From the NCBI GenBank assembly GCA_051861205.1, contig JBHYDC010000004.1:155533-219532 (forward strand): a DNA stretch of 64,000 nucleotides, given 5' to 3'. Origin of the DNA: JBHYDC01 sp051861205 (lineage in GTDB: Bacteria > Pseudomonadota > Alphaproteobacteria > Rhizobiales > Pleomorphomonadaceae). The translations under genes and the position numbers were made by a program. How positions within the stretch are numbered: the stretch's first letter is position 1; each line of letters opens with the position of its first letter. The notes below the pieces were generated by a model. The model was not told where the DNA came from. It was given only the letters and a program-made list of their open reading frames with translations, and made no database searches. This document shows positions 8,008 to 16,899 of this stretch, piece after piece.

Positions 8008-8697
8008 TCAGGCAAGGGCGGCGGCGAAGGCGGGGGAGATGCGGGCGAGGGCGGCGTCGAGGTCATCGAAGTGGTCGATCAGAGCGTCGGGGGAAAGCTC
8101 CGCGATCGGCTGGGGGGAATAGCCGAAGGTGACGCCGACGACCGGAACGCCGGCGCCCTTGGAGGCCGAGATGTCGGCGTCGCTGTCGCCGACCATGACG
8201 GCCGCGAGAGGATCACCCGAGGCGGCGGCGACGGTGCCGAGGATGTGGTCCGGGTGGGGCTTTCGAACGGACAGGGTGTCGCCGCCGACGATGGCCACGA
8301 AGCGATCGAGCAAGCCTAGGGCGGCCAGCAGCGGGCGGGCCAGCTTCTCGCGCTTGTTTGTGCAGACGGCAAAGCGGATGCCGAACGGCTCCAATCGGTC
8401 GAGCGCGGCGAGAAGGCCGGGGTAGGGCCGGGTTTCCTCGGCAAGCCGGCCGGCGTAGATTTCGATGAAGCGGGTGGTGAGCGCGTCGAGACGATCGACG
8501 GCAACGTCTCGCCCGGCCTGACGGAAGCCCTCGATCAGAAGCGCGCGAGCCCCATGGCCGAAGTTGCGGCCGACGGCGGAGCGGCCGACCGGCGCGAGGC
8601 CCTCGCCAGCAAGCACGACGTTGAGCGCGCCGAGAAGATCCGGCGCGGTATCGAGCAGCGTGCCGTCGAGATCGAAGATGAGGAGCGGGGCGGGCAT
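8008..8697 (-). CDS. gph: Phosphoglycolate phosphatase (HAD family)
   Basis: A 229-residue cytosolic HAD hydrolase that dephosphorylates 2-phosphoglycolate. Motif I is FDLDGTLLDT with Asp9 and Asp11. Motif II lies in FAVCTNK, and motif III/IV is KPHPDHI...VMVGDSDADI. ATG 8697 places motif I at the expected distance from the N-terminus; an in-frame ATG at 8736 would add a 13-residue tail. It is divergent from rpiA, which suits the pentose/glycolate neighbourhood common in alphaproteobacteria. Other HAD sugar phosphatases are possible. Confidence 0.88.
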   Translation of the reverse strand: MPAPLLIFDLDGTLLDTAPDLLGALNVVLAGEGLAPVGRSAVGRNFGHGARALLIEGFRQAGRDVAVDRLDALTTRFIEIYAGRLAEETRPYPGLLAALDRLEPFGIRFAVCTNKREKLARPLLAALGLLDRFVAIVGGDTLSVRKPHPDHILGTVAAASGDPLAAVMVGDSDADISASKGAGVPVVGVTFGYSPQPIAELSPDALIDHFDDLDAALARISPAFAAALA

Positions 8698-8868
8698 GGC
8701 GGTTCCAAAGGAGATGCGGCCGCCACCATAGAGCACTCTCCGGCGAAGTTGAACGATGTCGCGGGCAAGAAGGCTCCAATCTCTCTGGCCGGATGCGCAG
8801 AGGCGAACTTGACCGATTTGCCTCCTATGGTATGAGCCGCGATCCGATCTGTGAGGTATGGGCGTTTC

Positions 8869-9573
8869 ATGTCCGCCGACGAGATGAAGAAGGCCGCTGC
8901 GGCGGTTGCGTTGGAGATGGTCGAGCCGGGCATGCGGCTCGGGCTTGGGACCGGCTCGACGTCGGCGTGGTTCGTGCGGCTACTCGGCGAGCGGGTGGCG
9001 GGCGGGCTGGACGTGGTGGGCGTTCCGACATCCGACGCAACGGCGGCGCTGGCGCGCGAGCTTGGAATTGCGCTGACGAGCCTGGACGAAATCGCCGATC
9101 TCGATCTGACCGTGGACGGCGCGGACGAGTTCGATGCGTCTTTGAACCTGATCAAGGGCGGCGGGGCGGCTTTGCTGCGCGAGAAGATCGTGGCCTTCGC
9201 CTCAAGGCGCATGGTGGTCGTGGCCGACGAGACGAAACGGGTGGAGCGGCTTGGCGCGTTTCCGCTTCCGGTGGAGGTGGTCCGGTTCGGCGCGGCGGCC
9301 ACGATGCGGGCGATCGCGGACGTGGGGCGTGAATGCGGCCTATCCGGCGCGCTTGCGTTCAGGCAGACTGCGGCCGGCGAGCGGCTTATCACCGATGGTG
9401 GAAACTTCATCGTTGATGCATCATTTCGCCAGATTTCGGACTCACAAGCTCTGGCAAGCGCGCTTTCGGGGATTCCCGGCGTCGTCGAGCATGGCCTGTT
9501 CATCGGGCTGGCTTCGACGGTGATTGTTGCGGGCCGGTCTGGCATCACGCGTATCGATAAGAAAACGACCTGA
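8869..9573 (+). CDS. rpiA: Ribose-5-phosphate isomerase A
   Basis: A 234-residue enzyme interconverting ribose-5-phosphate and ribulose-5-phosphate. Family signatures in order: LGLGTGSTSAWFVRLLG (phosphate loop), VPTSDAT, DLTVDGADEFD (catalytic Asp), LIKGGGAALLREKIVA (catalytic Glu and Lys) and GNFIVDASF. ATG 8869 is preferred over 8851 because it gives the usual MSADEMKKAAA start. It is 21 nt from the DUF2059 gene and probably co-transcribed with it. Confidence 0.95.
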   Translation: MSADEMKKAAAAVALEMVEPGMRLGLGTGSTSAWFVRLLGERVAGGLDVVGVPTSDATAALARELGIALTSLDEIADLDLTVDGADEFDASLNLIKGGGAALLREKIVAFASRRMVVVADETKRVERLGAFPLPVEVVRFGAAATMRAIADVGRECGLSGALAFRQTAAGERLITDGGNFIVDASFRQISDSQALASALSGIPGVVEHGLFIGLASTVIVAGRSGITRIDKKTT

Positions 9574-9594
9574 GACCCTTGGAGAAAACAATTG

Positions 9595-10101
9595 ATGTCT
9601 CGGACCCTGCTTCGTCGCCGCCCCTTGGCCGGCTTTGCTCTTGCGCTGGCCTTGCTGACGGCGCCGGCGGCTGCTGAGGACTTCAGCGAGTCTCATATTC
9701 TGGCGGCGCGCGAGACGATCGCCGCAGCCCGTGCTTCCGAGCAGTTCGACCAGATCCTGCCGGTGCTGGCCGATCAGGCGAAGGCGCTGTTCCAGCGCTC
9801 GAACCCGTCGCTGGTGGGCGAGATCGACGAGGTGGTTTCCACCGTGGCGCTGGATCTGGCAAAGCGCCGGCCGGAGCTGGAGCGCGAGCTTGAGCGGGTG
9901 TGGGCCGCGCGCTTCACCGAAGAAGAGCTGAAGGAAATCTCCGCGTTCTACGCATCGCCCGTGGGTCAGAAATTCGGCAAAAACATGCCGCTGGTGATCC
10001 AGGATTCCGTGCGATCGGCCGGGATCTGGCGGGATGCTGTTTCGACTGAAATCGTGACCAAGTCGCGCGAGGAACTGATCAAGCGCGGGCATCAGTTCTG
10101 A
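9595..10101 (+). CDS. DUF2059 family secreted protein
   Basis: A 168-residue protein with a signal peptide (basic SRTLLRRRPLAG, then a hydrophobic run, AAA cleavage near residue 27). A DUF2059 helical domain ends the protein, with FTEEELKEISAFYASPVGQKF as its hallmark. Its function is not established. ATG 9595 is preferred, with TTGGAGAAAA just upstream. It follows rpiA by 21 nt and ends before a strong terminator, so the pair looks like a two-gene unit. Confidence 0.88.
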   Translation: MSRTLLRRRPLAGFALALALLTAPAAAEDFSESHILAARETIAAARASEQFDQILPVLADQAKALFQRSNPSLVGEIDEVVSTVALDLAKRRPELERELERVWAARFTEEELKEISAFYASPVGQKFGKNMPLVIQDSVRSAGIWRDAVSTEIVTKSREELIKRGHQF

Positions 10102-10133
10102 TCCGAACGGATTTCGAACTTTAAAGGCCGCGC

Positions 10134-10159
10134 AGGCCGCCCTTTGGGGCGGCCTTTTT
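10134..10159 (+). terminator. Intrinsic terminator after rpiA-DUF2059
   Basis: AGGCCGCCC / GGGCGGCCT stem around a 3-4 nt loop, followed by a run of five T. It ends the rpiA-DUF2059 unit before gor. Confidence 0.88.
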
Positions 10160-10239
10160 CATGGGCATCACGCTGACGCATGTTGCGCAGGCCGTATTCC
10201 ATAGGGCAGTGAAGGGGAAGCGAACCCCAGGAGACGGCG

Positions 10240-11610
10240 ATGGCTTTCGACTACGATCTCTTCGTCATCGGTGCCGGATCGGGCGGCGTGCGGGCAGGCC
10301 GGATCGCGGCTGGATATAGCGCGCGGGTTGCGGTGGCCGAGGAATACCGCGTGGGCGGCACCTGCGTGATCCGGGGATGCGTGCCGAAGAAGCTGCTGGT
10401 CTATGCCTCGCGCTTCTCGGGCGATTTCGAAGACGCGGCGGGCTTCGGCTGGAACCTGGGTCAGACGAATTTCGATTGGGCGGCCCTGATCGCAGCCAAG
10501 GATCGCGAGATAGACCGGCTGGAAGCGGCCTATTGCGCGAACCTCGAACGGTCGGGCGCGGAAATCATCCGTTCGCGGGCGGTGGTGCTGGATGCGCACA
10601 CGGTGCGGCTGACGGCGACGGGCCGCGAGGTGACGGCCGAGCACATTTTGATTGCGACGGGCGCGCATCCGTTCATGCCCGCGGGGGTGCCGGGCATCGA
10701 GCATGCGATCACGTCGAACGAGGTGTTCGATCTCAAAACGCTGCCGGCGTCGGCGGTGGTGGTGGGCGGCGGGTATATCGCGCTGGAATTCGCCGGCATT
10801 TTCGCCGGTTTGGGCGTTGAGACGACGCTGGTGTACCGGGGCGAGCAGGTGCTGCGCGGGTTCGACAAGGAGATGGCCGGAAAGCTTACGACCGGGATGG
10901 AGAAGCGCGGGATCCGCATTGCGGTGAACACGAATGTTGCCGCGATCGAAAATGAGGGTGGCGCAACAACGGCGGTGCTTTCAACCGGCGAGCGAATCGC
11001 GGCCGGAGTGGTGCTGTATGCGACCGGCCGTGTGCCGAACACGCGCGGTCTGGGACTGGACGCGGCGGGCGTGGCGCTGGACGGGATGGGCGCGGTGAAG
11101 GTGGACGCGGCGTCGCGCTCGTCGGTTCCCTCGATCCATGCGGTGGGCGATGTGACGAACCGGGTGAATTTGACGCCGGTCGCGATCCGCGAGGGGCACG
11201 CCTTCGCCGATACCGTTTTCGGCAAGCGCGAGGTGATCCCGGATCACTCGATGATCCCGACGGCGGTGTTCACCACGCCGGAGCTTGGCACGGTGGGGCT
11301 GACGGAGGAGCAGGCGGTGGCGATGCACCCGGCGGTGGACGTGTACCGCGCCGAGTTCCGCCCGATGCGCAACACGCTGGCGGGCCGCGACGAGCGGATG
11401 GTGATGAAAATCCTGGTCGACGCGGCGTCGGACCGGGTGCTGGGCGTGCATGTTTTGGGCGACGGCGCGGGCGAGATGGCGCAGCTTCTGGGCATTCCGC
11501 TCGTGATGGGCGCGACCAAGCGCGACTTCGACCGCACGATGGCGGTGCATCCGACGGCGGCGGAAGAGCTGGTGACGATGCGCACCCCGAGCGTGAAACA
11601 CCGCCGCTGA
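10240..11610 (+). CDS. gor: Glutathione-disulfide reductase
   Basis: A 456-residue FAD flavoprotein that reduces GSSG with NADPH. The FAD-binding motif GAGSGGVRAGRIAA comes first, then the redox-active disulfide in GGTCVIRGCVPKK. The NADPH domain contains VVGGGYIALEFAG. AVGDVTNRVNLTPVA binds FAD, and the C-terminal interface has the catalytic MAVHPTAAEELV histidine. Glutathione reductase is favoured over lipoamide dehydrogenase by the CVIRGC spacing and length. CAGGAG precedes the ATG. Monocistronic. Confidence 0.94.
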   Translation: MAFDYDLFVIGAGSGGVRAGRIAAGYSARVAVAEEYRVGGTCVIRGCVPKKLLVYASRFSGDFEDAAGFGWNLGQTNFDWAALIAAKDREIDRLEAAYCANLERSGAEIIRSRAVVLDAHTVRLTATGREVTAEHILIATGAHPFMPAGVPGIEHAITSNEVFDLKTLPASAVVVGGGYIALEFAGIFAGLGVETTLVYRGEQVLRGFDKEMAGKLTTGMEKRGIRIAVNTNVAAIENEGGATTAVLSTGERIAAGVVLYATGRVPNTRGLGLDAAGVALDGMGAVKVDAASRSSVPSIHAVGDVTNRVNLTPVAIREGHAFADTVFGKREVIPDHSMIPTAVFTTPELGTVGLTEEQAVAMHPAVDVYRAEFRPMRNTLAGRDERMVMKILVDAASDRVLGVHVLGDGAGEMAQLLGIPLVMGATKRDFDRTMAVHPTAAEELVTMRTPSVKHRR

Positions 11611-11612
11611 AA

Positions 11613-12029
11613 TCAGCGCGCGGCGGCGCGGTGCGGTGTGCGGCGGGCTTGGGTGAGCGGAAAGAGGGCGAAGGCGATCTGTCCGGCGAGGCCGAGAAGG
11701 GCGGGCGCGGTCTGGTAGGCCGCGATATGCTCGGCCACGGTGCGGCCGAAGGCGGCGACGGATAGGACGAGTTCCGCCGCCATCAACAGCGCGAAGGCGA
11801 GACCGCCCATGGCAAGGCGCGGCGCCGGCGATGGCGCGACCGGGATGCGGAGCAGCACTTGGCGGCAGGCAAGCCATGAGAGCGCGAGCATCGCGGGAAG
11901 TTCGAGCGCGACGGCCGCGCCTTCACCGAGGGCCGGTGCGATGACGAAAACGCGGAGCGTGCCGAGCCCGAAGCCGGCAGCGAAGACGATGGCGAAATAG
12001 AGTGCTGCGGCCGAAATCACGGGCGGCAT
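11613..12029 (-). CDS. Small integral membrane protein, unknown
   Basis: A 138-residue protein with four predicted membrane spans at about residues 5-28, 40-58, 70-92 and 105-125, and a basic C-terminal tail (QARRTPHRAAAR). I recognise no named family. It is convergent with gor, with only 2 nt between the stops. The antisense strand lacks a competing good ORF and the hydrophobicity pattern is regular, so it is probably real. Confidence 0.65.
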   Translation of the reverse strand: MPPVISAAALYFAIVFAAGFGLGTLRVFVIAPALGEGAAVALELPAMLALSWLACRQVLLRIPVAPSPAPRLAMGGLAFALLMAAELVLSVAAFGRTVAEHIAAYQTAPALLGLAGQIAFALFPLTQARRTPHRAAAR

Positions 12030-12109
12030 GGGCGGACCTCCGGGCAGGTGGTCGCGAGTATAGCCGTGCAGGATCGGCGCGCTTTGATGGAGCGCAACCG
12101 ATGCGGGAT

Positions 12110-13864
12110 TTACAGCTTATACGCCATCCGGAAACCGCCCCAATGGCGACCGCTGACCATGATGGGCGTGTCGAGTTCCTTCATGAGAACGGAGACGCCG
12201 TTGCCCATGTCGCGCTGGTAGGCCTGGATGAGGAAGGGCCTGGTGTTGCGGCCGGCGAGGAGGCCGGTGCGGTCGTCGAAAATGCGCTTGTTGCGGGAAT
12301 TGGCTGCATTCCAAGCGGGCTCGCCGGGGCGCTGGGGCTTGGAGAAGACGAGATTGTGGACGGGCAAGTAGCCGTTCCGGTCCACGGCGGCGCAGAAGAC
12401 CATGCGCGCATCGGAGGCGAGCAGGGCTTCCTGGATGGGCGACAGGATGCCTTCGAGGACGGTGAGGGCTTTGACCTCGAACTGCTGGGGATCGGTGCCG
12501 TTGATCGGCTGGTAGTCGGTATCGAAGAGAGCCTCCAGGCTGATCTCGCCGCGTGAAATTGCGTTTTCCAAAGCGGCTGAGATTTGACGGCTCGTCTGCT
12601 GGGAGCGGTCGATCAGGCGCTGATAATCGGCTTGGAGACCCTCGACATAGCGGGTTATGGCGGTTTGGACGGCCGCCGGTGGATTGACGAAGGCGAGGTG
12701 CACGCCCTGGCCGGAGACGGCGGCAATGCGGGCCGAGACCGCGCCGATACCCGGCAGATCGGCCTCGACGGATTGGCCGACTTGGAGGTCCAAGTCGCGG
12801 CAAGGTTTGGCGAGGAACCCGCCGAGCGACACGTCCACGGTTTCGGTGGGCGCGCTGGTGGAGCCGGCGCGCAGGGTGACGGCGGTCGTGGCGGGGAAAC
12901 GGTCGTGCTTGCGCCGGTCGGCCGCGGGCGTTTGCCGCAGAACGGTCATCAGGCGGGTGGAGGCGCGATCGTTGAGGTCTGCGAGCGAGGCGGCGGCGTC
13001 GCGCACGCCATTCACGCCGCCGGCAACGTCGATGCTGGTGCTCTTCATATGGGCGGCGCGTTCCGACACGCCCTTGACGAAGCCGCGCATATGATCGGCA
13101 CGTCCGGCCGCCAGATGGATGAAACGGCTCTGGTTGCCGACGGCGGCGGAGACGGTGAGGAAGCTGGGGCTGATTTCCTCAATGAGGTCGGCGACCTCGC
13201 CGACCGTTTGGCTAGAGGTTTCCGCCGCGTGTTGCAGCGCGCCGAGGGTGCGGGTGATCTCGTCGGTGGCACGCTGTGTTTCGGTGGAGAGGCTTTTAAC
13301 CTCGCTCGCCACGACGGCGAAGCCGCGGCCGAGGACGCCGGCGCGCTCGGCCTCAATGGTGGCGTTGAGGGCGAGAAGATTGGTCTGCTTGGCGACCTTG
13401 GAAATGAGGCCGACGACCGATTCGATGCGCCTGATCGCGGCGCGCAGTTCCAAGACGCCTTCGCCGGCGCGCTCCGCGCCCGAACGGGCCTTGTCGGCAA
13501 GCTGGGTGGCGGCGTTGATCTCGGTGGTGATATCTTCGCCGGCATGAGCGATGTCGTTGAAGGCTTCGGTGAGCGCGTCGACGTCGGCAACGGCGGCGTC
13601 GATGGTATTGGCGAGCGCTTCGGCGTCGGACACGATGCGCGTGGCAAGTTCTGCGCCGGCCACGATGCGCGTGGCCATAGATTGGCTGGCGGCGGTGATC
13701 TGGCGGCGCGTGCGGCGCAGGTCGTCCTCGACCAGGTCGACCAAATCATTCTGAGCGGCTGAAGACGCCATCACAGGCTCTTCGAGAGCGATCTGTCCTT
13801 GCTCTTTCTGCGCGGTCACGGCAGGCACGGCAGATCGGCGAAATGAGGACATCAAGGCGCGCAT
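12110..13864 (-). CDS. Soluble methyl-accepting chemotaxis protein with PilZ domain
   Basis: A 584-residue receptor with no membrane segment, so predicted cytoplasmic. The N-terminal half is coiled coil with the MCP signalling hairpin at about 150-210 (AKQTNLLALNATIEAERAG...FAVVASEVKSLS). A PilZ-type domain follows at about 300-385, with the c-di-GMP motif RRKHDRFPA and DVSLGGF. The last 150 residues form a helical sensor-like domain containing CAAVDRNGYLPVHN and ending GGFRMAYKL. It probably couples c-di-GMP or an internal cue to CheA. ATG 13864 is chosen; 13918 and 13852 are alternatives. No che genes are nearby. Confidence 0.88.
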   Translation of the reverse strand: MRALMSSFRRSAVPAVTAQKEQGQIALEEPVMASSAAQNDLVDLVEDDLRRTRRQITAASQSMATRIVAGAELATRIVSDAEALANTIDAAVADVDALTEAFNDIAHAGEDITTEINAATQLADKARSGAERAGEGVLELRAAIRRIESVVGLISKVAKQTNLLALNATIEAERAGVLGRGFAVVASEVKSLSTETQRATDEITRTLGALQHAAETSSQTVGEVADLIEEISPSFLTVSAAVGNQSRFIHLAAGRADHMRGFVKGVSERAAHMKSTSIDVAGGVNGVRDAAASLADLNDRASTRLMTVLRQTPAADRRKHDRFPATTAVTLRAGSTSAPTETVDVSLGGFLAKPCRDLDLQVGQSVEADLPGIGAVSARIAAVSGQGVHLAFVNPPAAVQTAITRYVEGLQADYQRLIDRSQQTSRQISAALENAISRGEISLEALFDTDYQPINGTDPQQFEVKALTVLEGILSPIQEALLASDARMVFCAAVDRNGYLPVHNLVFSKPQRPGEPAWNAANSRNKRIFDDRTGLLAGRNTRPFLIQAYQRDMGNGVSVLMKELDTPIMVSGRHWGGFRMAYKL

Positions 13865-14055
13865 GATTTCCGATGGTTCAAGGATAAGGCGGAAGAGCGA
13901 ATAGATGCTACATTTCAAAATCGTCAGACAAAATTATCCTGCAATGATGAACGCTGTATAAATGAGGCACACCCCTGTGGATGCGCGATGACGGCGTTTG
14001 ACCTTGCGGGGCGGACGGTCCATGTCTTGGATTTGAAGGGAGTGCCTGACGTTTC

Positions 14056-14490
14056 ATGCCGCTGAACATCGTCAAGCTTTGCGTTGGAGCCGAGTCGGTC
14101 GAGGATCTGGAGGCCTGGATCCGGGAACGCTTGCTCATGATGGCCGTGGCGGGCGAAAAGCCTGAACAGACGCATACGACGCGGATGATGCCCAAGCGTG
14201 CGGCCGAGATTGCGGGATCCGGATCGCTGTACTGGGTTATCAAGGGCTTCGTGCAGGCGCGGCAACTGATCACCGATATCCGGCAGTTCAAGGATGTGGA
14301 CGGGATCGAACGCTGCGATCTCGTGTTGGAGCCGGTTGTGGTGCGCACTCAAATGCAGCCCAAGCGGCCGTTTCAGGGGTGGCGCTATCTTGAGGACAAG
14401 GACGCACCCCGCGATATCCGCCACGGGGTTGTAGAGGGCGAGATAGACCCGCAAATGCGCAAGGCGCTGGCCGAACTCGCGCTGCTGTGA
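14056..14490 (+). CDS. DUF1489 family protein
   Basis: A 144-residue cytosolic protein matching the alphaproteobacterial DUF1489 pattern. It starts MPLNIVKLCVGAESVEDL, followed by HTTRMMPKRAAEI, SLYWVIKGF, RQ.ITDI and PKRPFQGWRYL. The family is nearly restricted to Alphaproteobacteria and has no known function. It stands alone upstream of the DAHP synthase gene, 147 nt away. The high family conservation gives confidence that it is a real gene. Confidence 0.9.
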   Translation: MPLNIVKLCVGAESVEDLEAWIRERLLMMAVAGEKPEQTHTTRMMPKRAAEIAGSGSLYWVIKGFVQARQLITDIRQFKDVDGIERCDLVLEPVVVRTQMQPKRPFQGWRYLEDKDAPRDIRHGVVEGEIDPQMRKALAELALL

Positions 14491-14637
14491 CGGCGGTTCA
14501 CGAAGTGCTGCGAATTCCGGCTCGTCCGTTGTGGCGCGGAGCGAGGGCGGCGTGTATAACGCGCGCGTCCCGTGAGGTTCACGAGGCCCGCGAGGAGAAT
14601 TTGCGCCCGCGCGACCGTAGCTTGGAAGAGTGACGTC

Positions 14638-16023
14638 ATGCCCACCGCCTGGAAGCCCGATACCTGGAGATCCATGCCGATCCAGCAGGTTCCCGAATAT
14701 CCCGACGCCGATGCGCTTGCGTCGGTCGAGGCGCGGCTTGCCACCTATCCGCCGCTGGTGTTTGCGGGCGAGGCGCGCAAGCTGAAGAAGAGCCTGGCGC
14801 AGGTAGCGAACGGCGAGGCGTTTCTGCTGCAGGGCGGCGATTGCGCCGAAAGTTTCCTGGAACATGGCGCGGACAACATCCGCGACTTCTTTCGCGTGTT
14901 CTTGCAGATGGCCGTGGTGCTGACCTATGCGGCGGCGCAGCCGGTGGTGAAGGTGGGCCGGATCGCCGGCCAGTTCGCCAAGCCGCGTTCGAAGCCGACC
15001 GAGACCATCGGCGGCGTGGAGCTGCCGGCCTATCGCGGCGACATCATCAACGGCACGGAGTTCACGCCCGAAAGCCGCATCCCCGATCCGGCGCGGCAGG
15101 AGATGGCGTACCGTCAGTCGGCGGCGACGCTGAACCTTCTGCGCGCCTTCGCGACGGGCGGCTATGCTAACCTCGACAACGTGCATCAATGGATGCTGGG
15201 CTTCGTGAAGGGCTCGCCGCAGAGCCACCGCTATGCGCAGCTTGCCGACCGGATCACCGAGGCGCTTTCATTCATGCGCGCTTGCGGGATCCATCCCGAA
15301 AGCGTGGCCGATATGCGGACCACGGATTTCTACACCAGCCATGAAGCGCTGCTGCTCGGCTTCGAGCAGGCGCTGACGCGCGTCGACAGCACGTCGGGCG
15401 ATTGGTACGCGACGTCGGGCCATATGATCTGGATCGGCGATCGCACGCGCCAGCCGGACCATGCGCATGTGGAATTCGCGCGGGGCATCAAGAACCCGAT
15501 CGGCCTGAAGTGCGGGCCGAGCCTTGCGCCGGACGAACTGATCCGCCTGATCGACATTCTGAACCCGCAGAACGAGCCGGGGCGCTTGACGCTGATCGCG
15601 CGCTTTGGCGCGGAGAAGGTGTTAGAGCACCTGCCCGGCCTCGTTCGCGCGGTGAAACGGGAAGGGCGTTCGGTGGTGTGGTCCTGCGACCCGATGCACG
15701 GCAACACGATCACGCTCAACAACTATAAGACGCGGCCGTTCGACCGGATTCTGCGCGAGGTGGAGTCCTTCTTCGCAGTGCACAGGGCCGAGGGTACGCA
15801 TGCCGGTGGCATCCACATCGAGATGACCGGCCGCGACGTGACGGAATGCACGGGCGGGGCGACGGCGATTTCGGCGGAGAACCTGTCGGACCGCTATCAC
15901 ACCCACTGCGACCCGCGCCTCAATGCCGATCAGGCGCTGGAATTGGCCTTCCTGGTGGCCGAAAACCTGAAAAAGGAACGCGACGGCCGCGAACCCATGC
16001 ATTTCGCCATCGCGGGCGAATAA
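14638..16023 (+). CDS. 3-deoxy-7-phosphoheptulonate synthase, class II
   Basis: A 461-residue DAHP synthase (plant/AroH type) that condenses PEP and erythrose-4-phosphate as the first step of the shikimate pathway. Recognisable blocks: LLQGGDCAESF (metal/PEP), KVGRIAGQFAKPRS, YRGDIINGTEFTPESR, WSCDPMHGNTI and GGIHIEMTGRDVTECTGG. ATG 14638 with GGAAGAG upstream is preferred over a start at 14572. The protein belongs to the metal-dependent class II family, not AroFGH class I. A strong terminator follows. Confidence 0.95.
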   Translation: MPTAWKPDTWRSMPIQQVPEYPDADALASVEARLATYPPLVFAGEARKLKKSLAQVANGEAFLLQGGDCAESFLEHGADNIRDFFRVFLQMAVVLTYAAAQPVVKVGRIAGQFAKPRSKPTETIGGVELPAYRGDIINGTEFTPESRIPDPARQEMAYRQSAATLNLLRAFATGGYANLDNVHQWMLGFVKGSPQSHRYAQLADRITEALSFMRACGIHPESVADMRTTDFYTSHEALLLGFEQALTRVDSTSGDWYATSGHMIWIGDRTRQPDHAHVEFARGIKNPIGLKCGPSLAPDELIRLIDILNPQNEPGRLTLIARFGAEKVLEHLPGLVRAVKREGRSVVWSCDPMHGNTITLNNYKTRPFDRILREVESFFAVHRAEGTHAGGIHIEMTGRDVTECTGGATAISAENLSDRYHTHCDPRLNADQALELAFLVAENLKKERDGREPMHFAIAGE

Positions 16024-16046
16024 GTAATTCAGAATAGATTATATGA

Positions 16047-16069
16047 GGGGGCCTCTGGCCCCCTTTTTT
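16047..16069 (+). terminator. Intrinsic terminator of DAHP synthase gene
   Basis: GGGGGCC / GGCCCCC stem with a 3-nt loop, followed by six T residues, 24 nt after the stop. Confidence 0.92.
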
Positions 16070-16323
16070 CAGGTTATTCGCAGACTTTCCTCCGTTCATC
16101 TGTGTTTATAACATGTTTTGCATAGATAAATCAGAAATCTACGCAACTAAAAACAATTCGATATATAAAAAATAGAAAAAAATGGAAGTGATTGACTGAG
16201 GGCTGCCAAAGAGTCATTTTTCATCGAAAATGGCTGTTGTGCGTCGTAAATCAGTTTATTGGTAGAATTCTATTGCGGTTATTCATTACGGTTTATGCAG
16301 TTTTCTAAAAGATCTCATTGTAG
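16070..16323. other. AT-rich intergenic spacer upstream of response regulator
   Basis: About 250 nt with strikingly high A+T compared with its surroundings (runs such as ATATATAAAAAATAG near 16160). No ORF of note. It probably holds the promoter of the response-regulator gene. The composition suggests a nucleoid-protein binding region or an acquired patch, but no specific site is recognised. Confidence 0.5.
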
Positions 16324-16842
16324 ATGCAGATGAAAAGCTACATCGCGTTAGACAAGCTTGTAATCGCTATTGTCGATGATAACCCATTTTTTCGGCGTAT
16401 CGTGCGAGCAATGCTTGTCGGATTCGGTGTCCGGCAGGTGATCGAGGCGGCGACGACGCTGGAGGGCTGGCGAGTTATTAGCACGCAGTCGCCAGACATC
16501 TTGCTGCTCGACTGGAAGCTTTCGGTAGGCGACGGCGCGAAGTTGCTGAACCAAATACGCACCAATCCCGACGACGCCATCGCAACCATGGCCGTGATGT
16601 TCATTTCCGCCCATGGCGACAAGCGCCACGTGCTGATGGCGAACAAGCTGGGCGCCAATGACTTCCTGGTGAAACCGATCTCACCCCGCATATTGTATGA
16701 TCGGTTGACGCGGCTGGTGGCCTCGCGCTTCGTCTATGAACGGCGAGGGGACAGGCTTTCGCCGCATGTGCCCGTGAAGCAACCGTTGCGCGGCCAAGAA
16801 GCGACAGTGCGGAATGCGGATTACTGGATGGTCGATACCTGA
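16324..16842 (+). CDS. Single-domain response regulator (CheY-like)
   Basis: A 172-residue protein with a receiver domain at about residues 10-135. The acidic pair is in IVDDN, the phospho-acceptor Asp in LLLDWKL, Thr/Ser in MFISAHG and the conserved Lys in LVKPIS. The remaining ~40 residues are polar, with no DNA-binding or enzymatic domain, so it probably acts through protein contacts. No histidine kinase is adjacent. ATG 16330 is a possible alternative start because no clear ribosome site is visible. Confidence 0.9.
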   Translation: MQMKSYIALDKLVIAIVDDNPFFRRIVRAMLVGFGVRQVIEAATTLEGWRVISTQSPDILLLDWKLSVGDGAKLLNQIRTNPDDAIATMAVMFISAHGDKRHVLMANKLGANDFLVKPISPRILYDRLTRLVASRFVYERRGDRLSPHVPVKQPLRGQEATVRNADYWMVDT

Positions 16843-16899
16843 CGCCGCCCGTTCGTCGCTGGCGTTGAAGCGGGCGGCGGGACGCGGTACATCCCGGTT

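Noticed and set aside
12584..13762. 392-residue plus-strand ORF opposite the MCP
   Set aside because: Gly/Ala/Asp-rich shadow of the MCP gene, which has clear signalling motifs.
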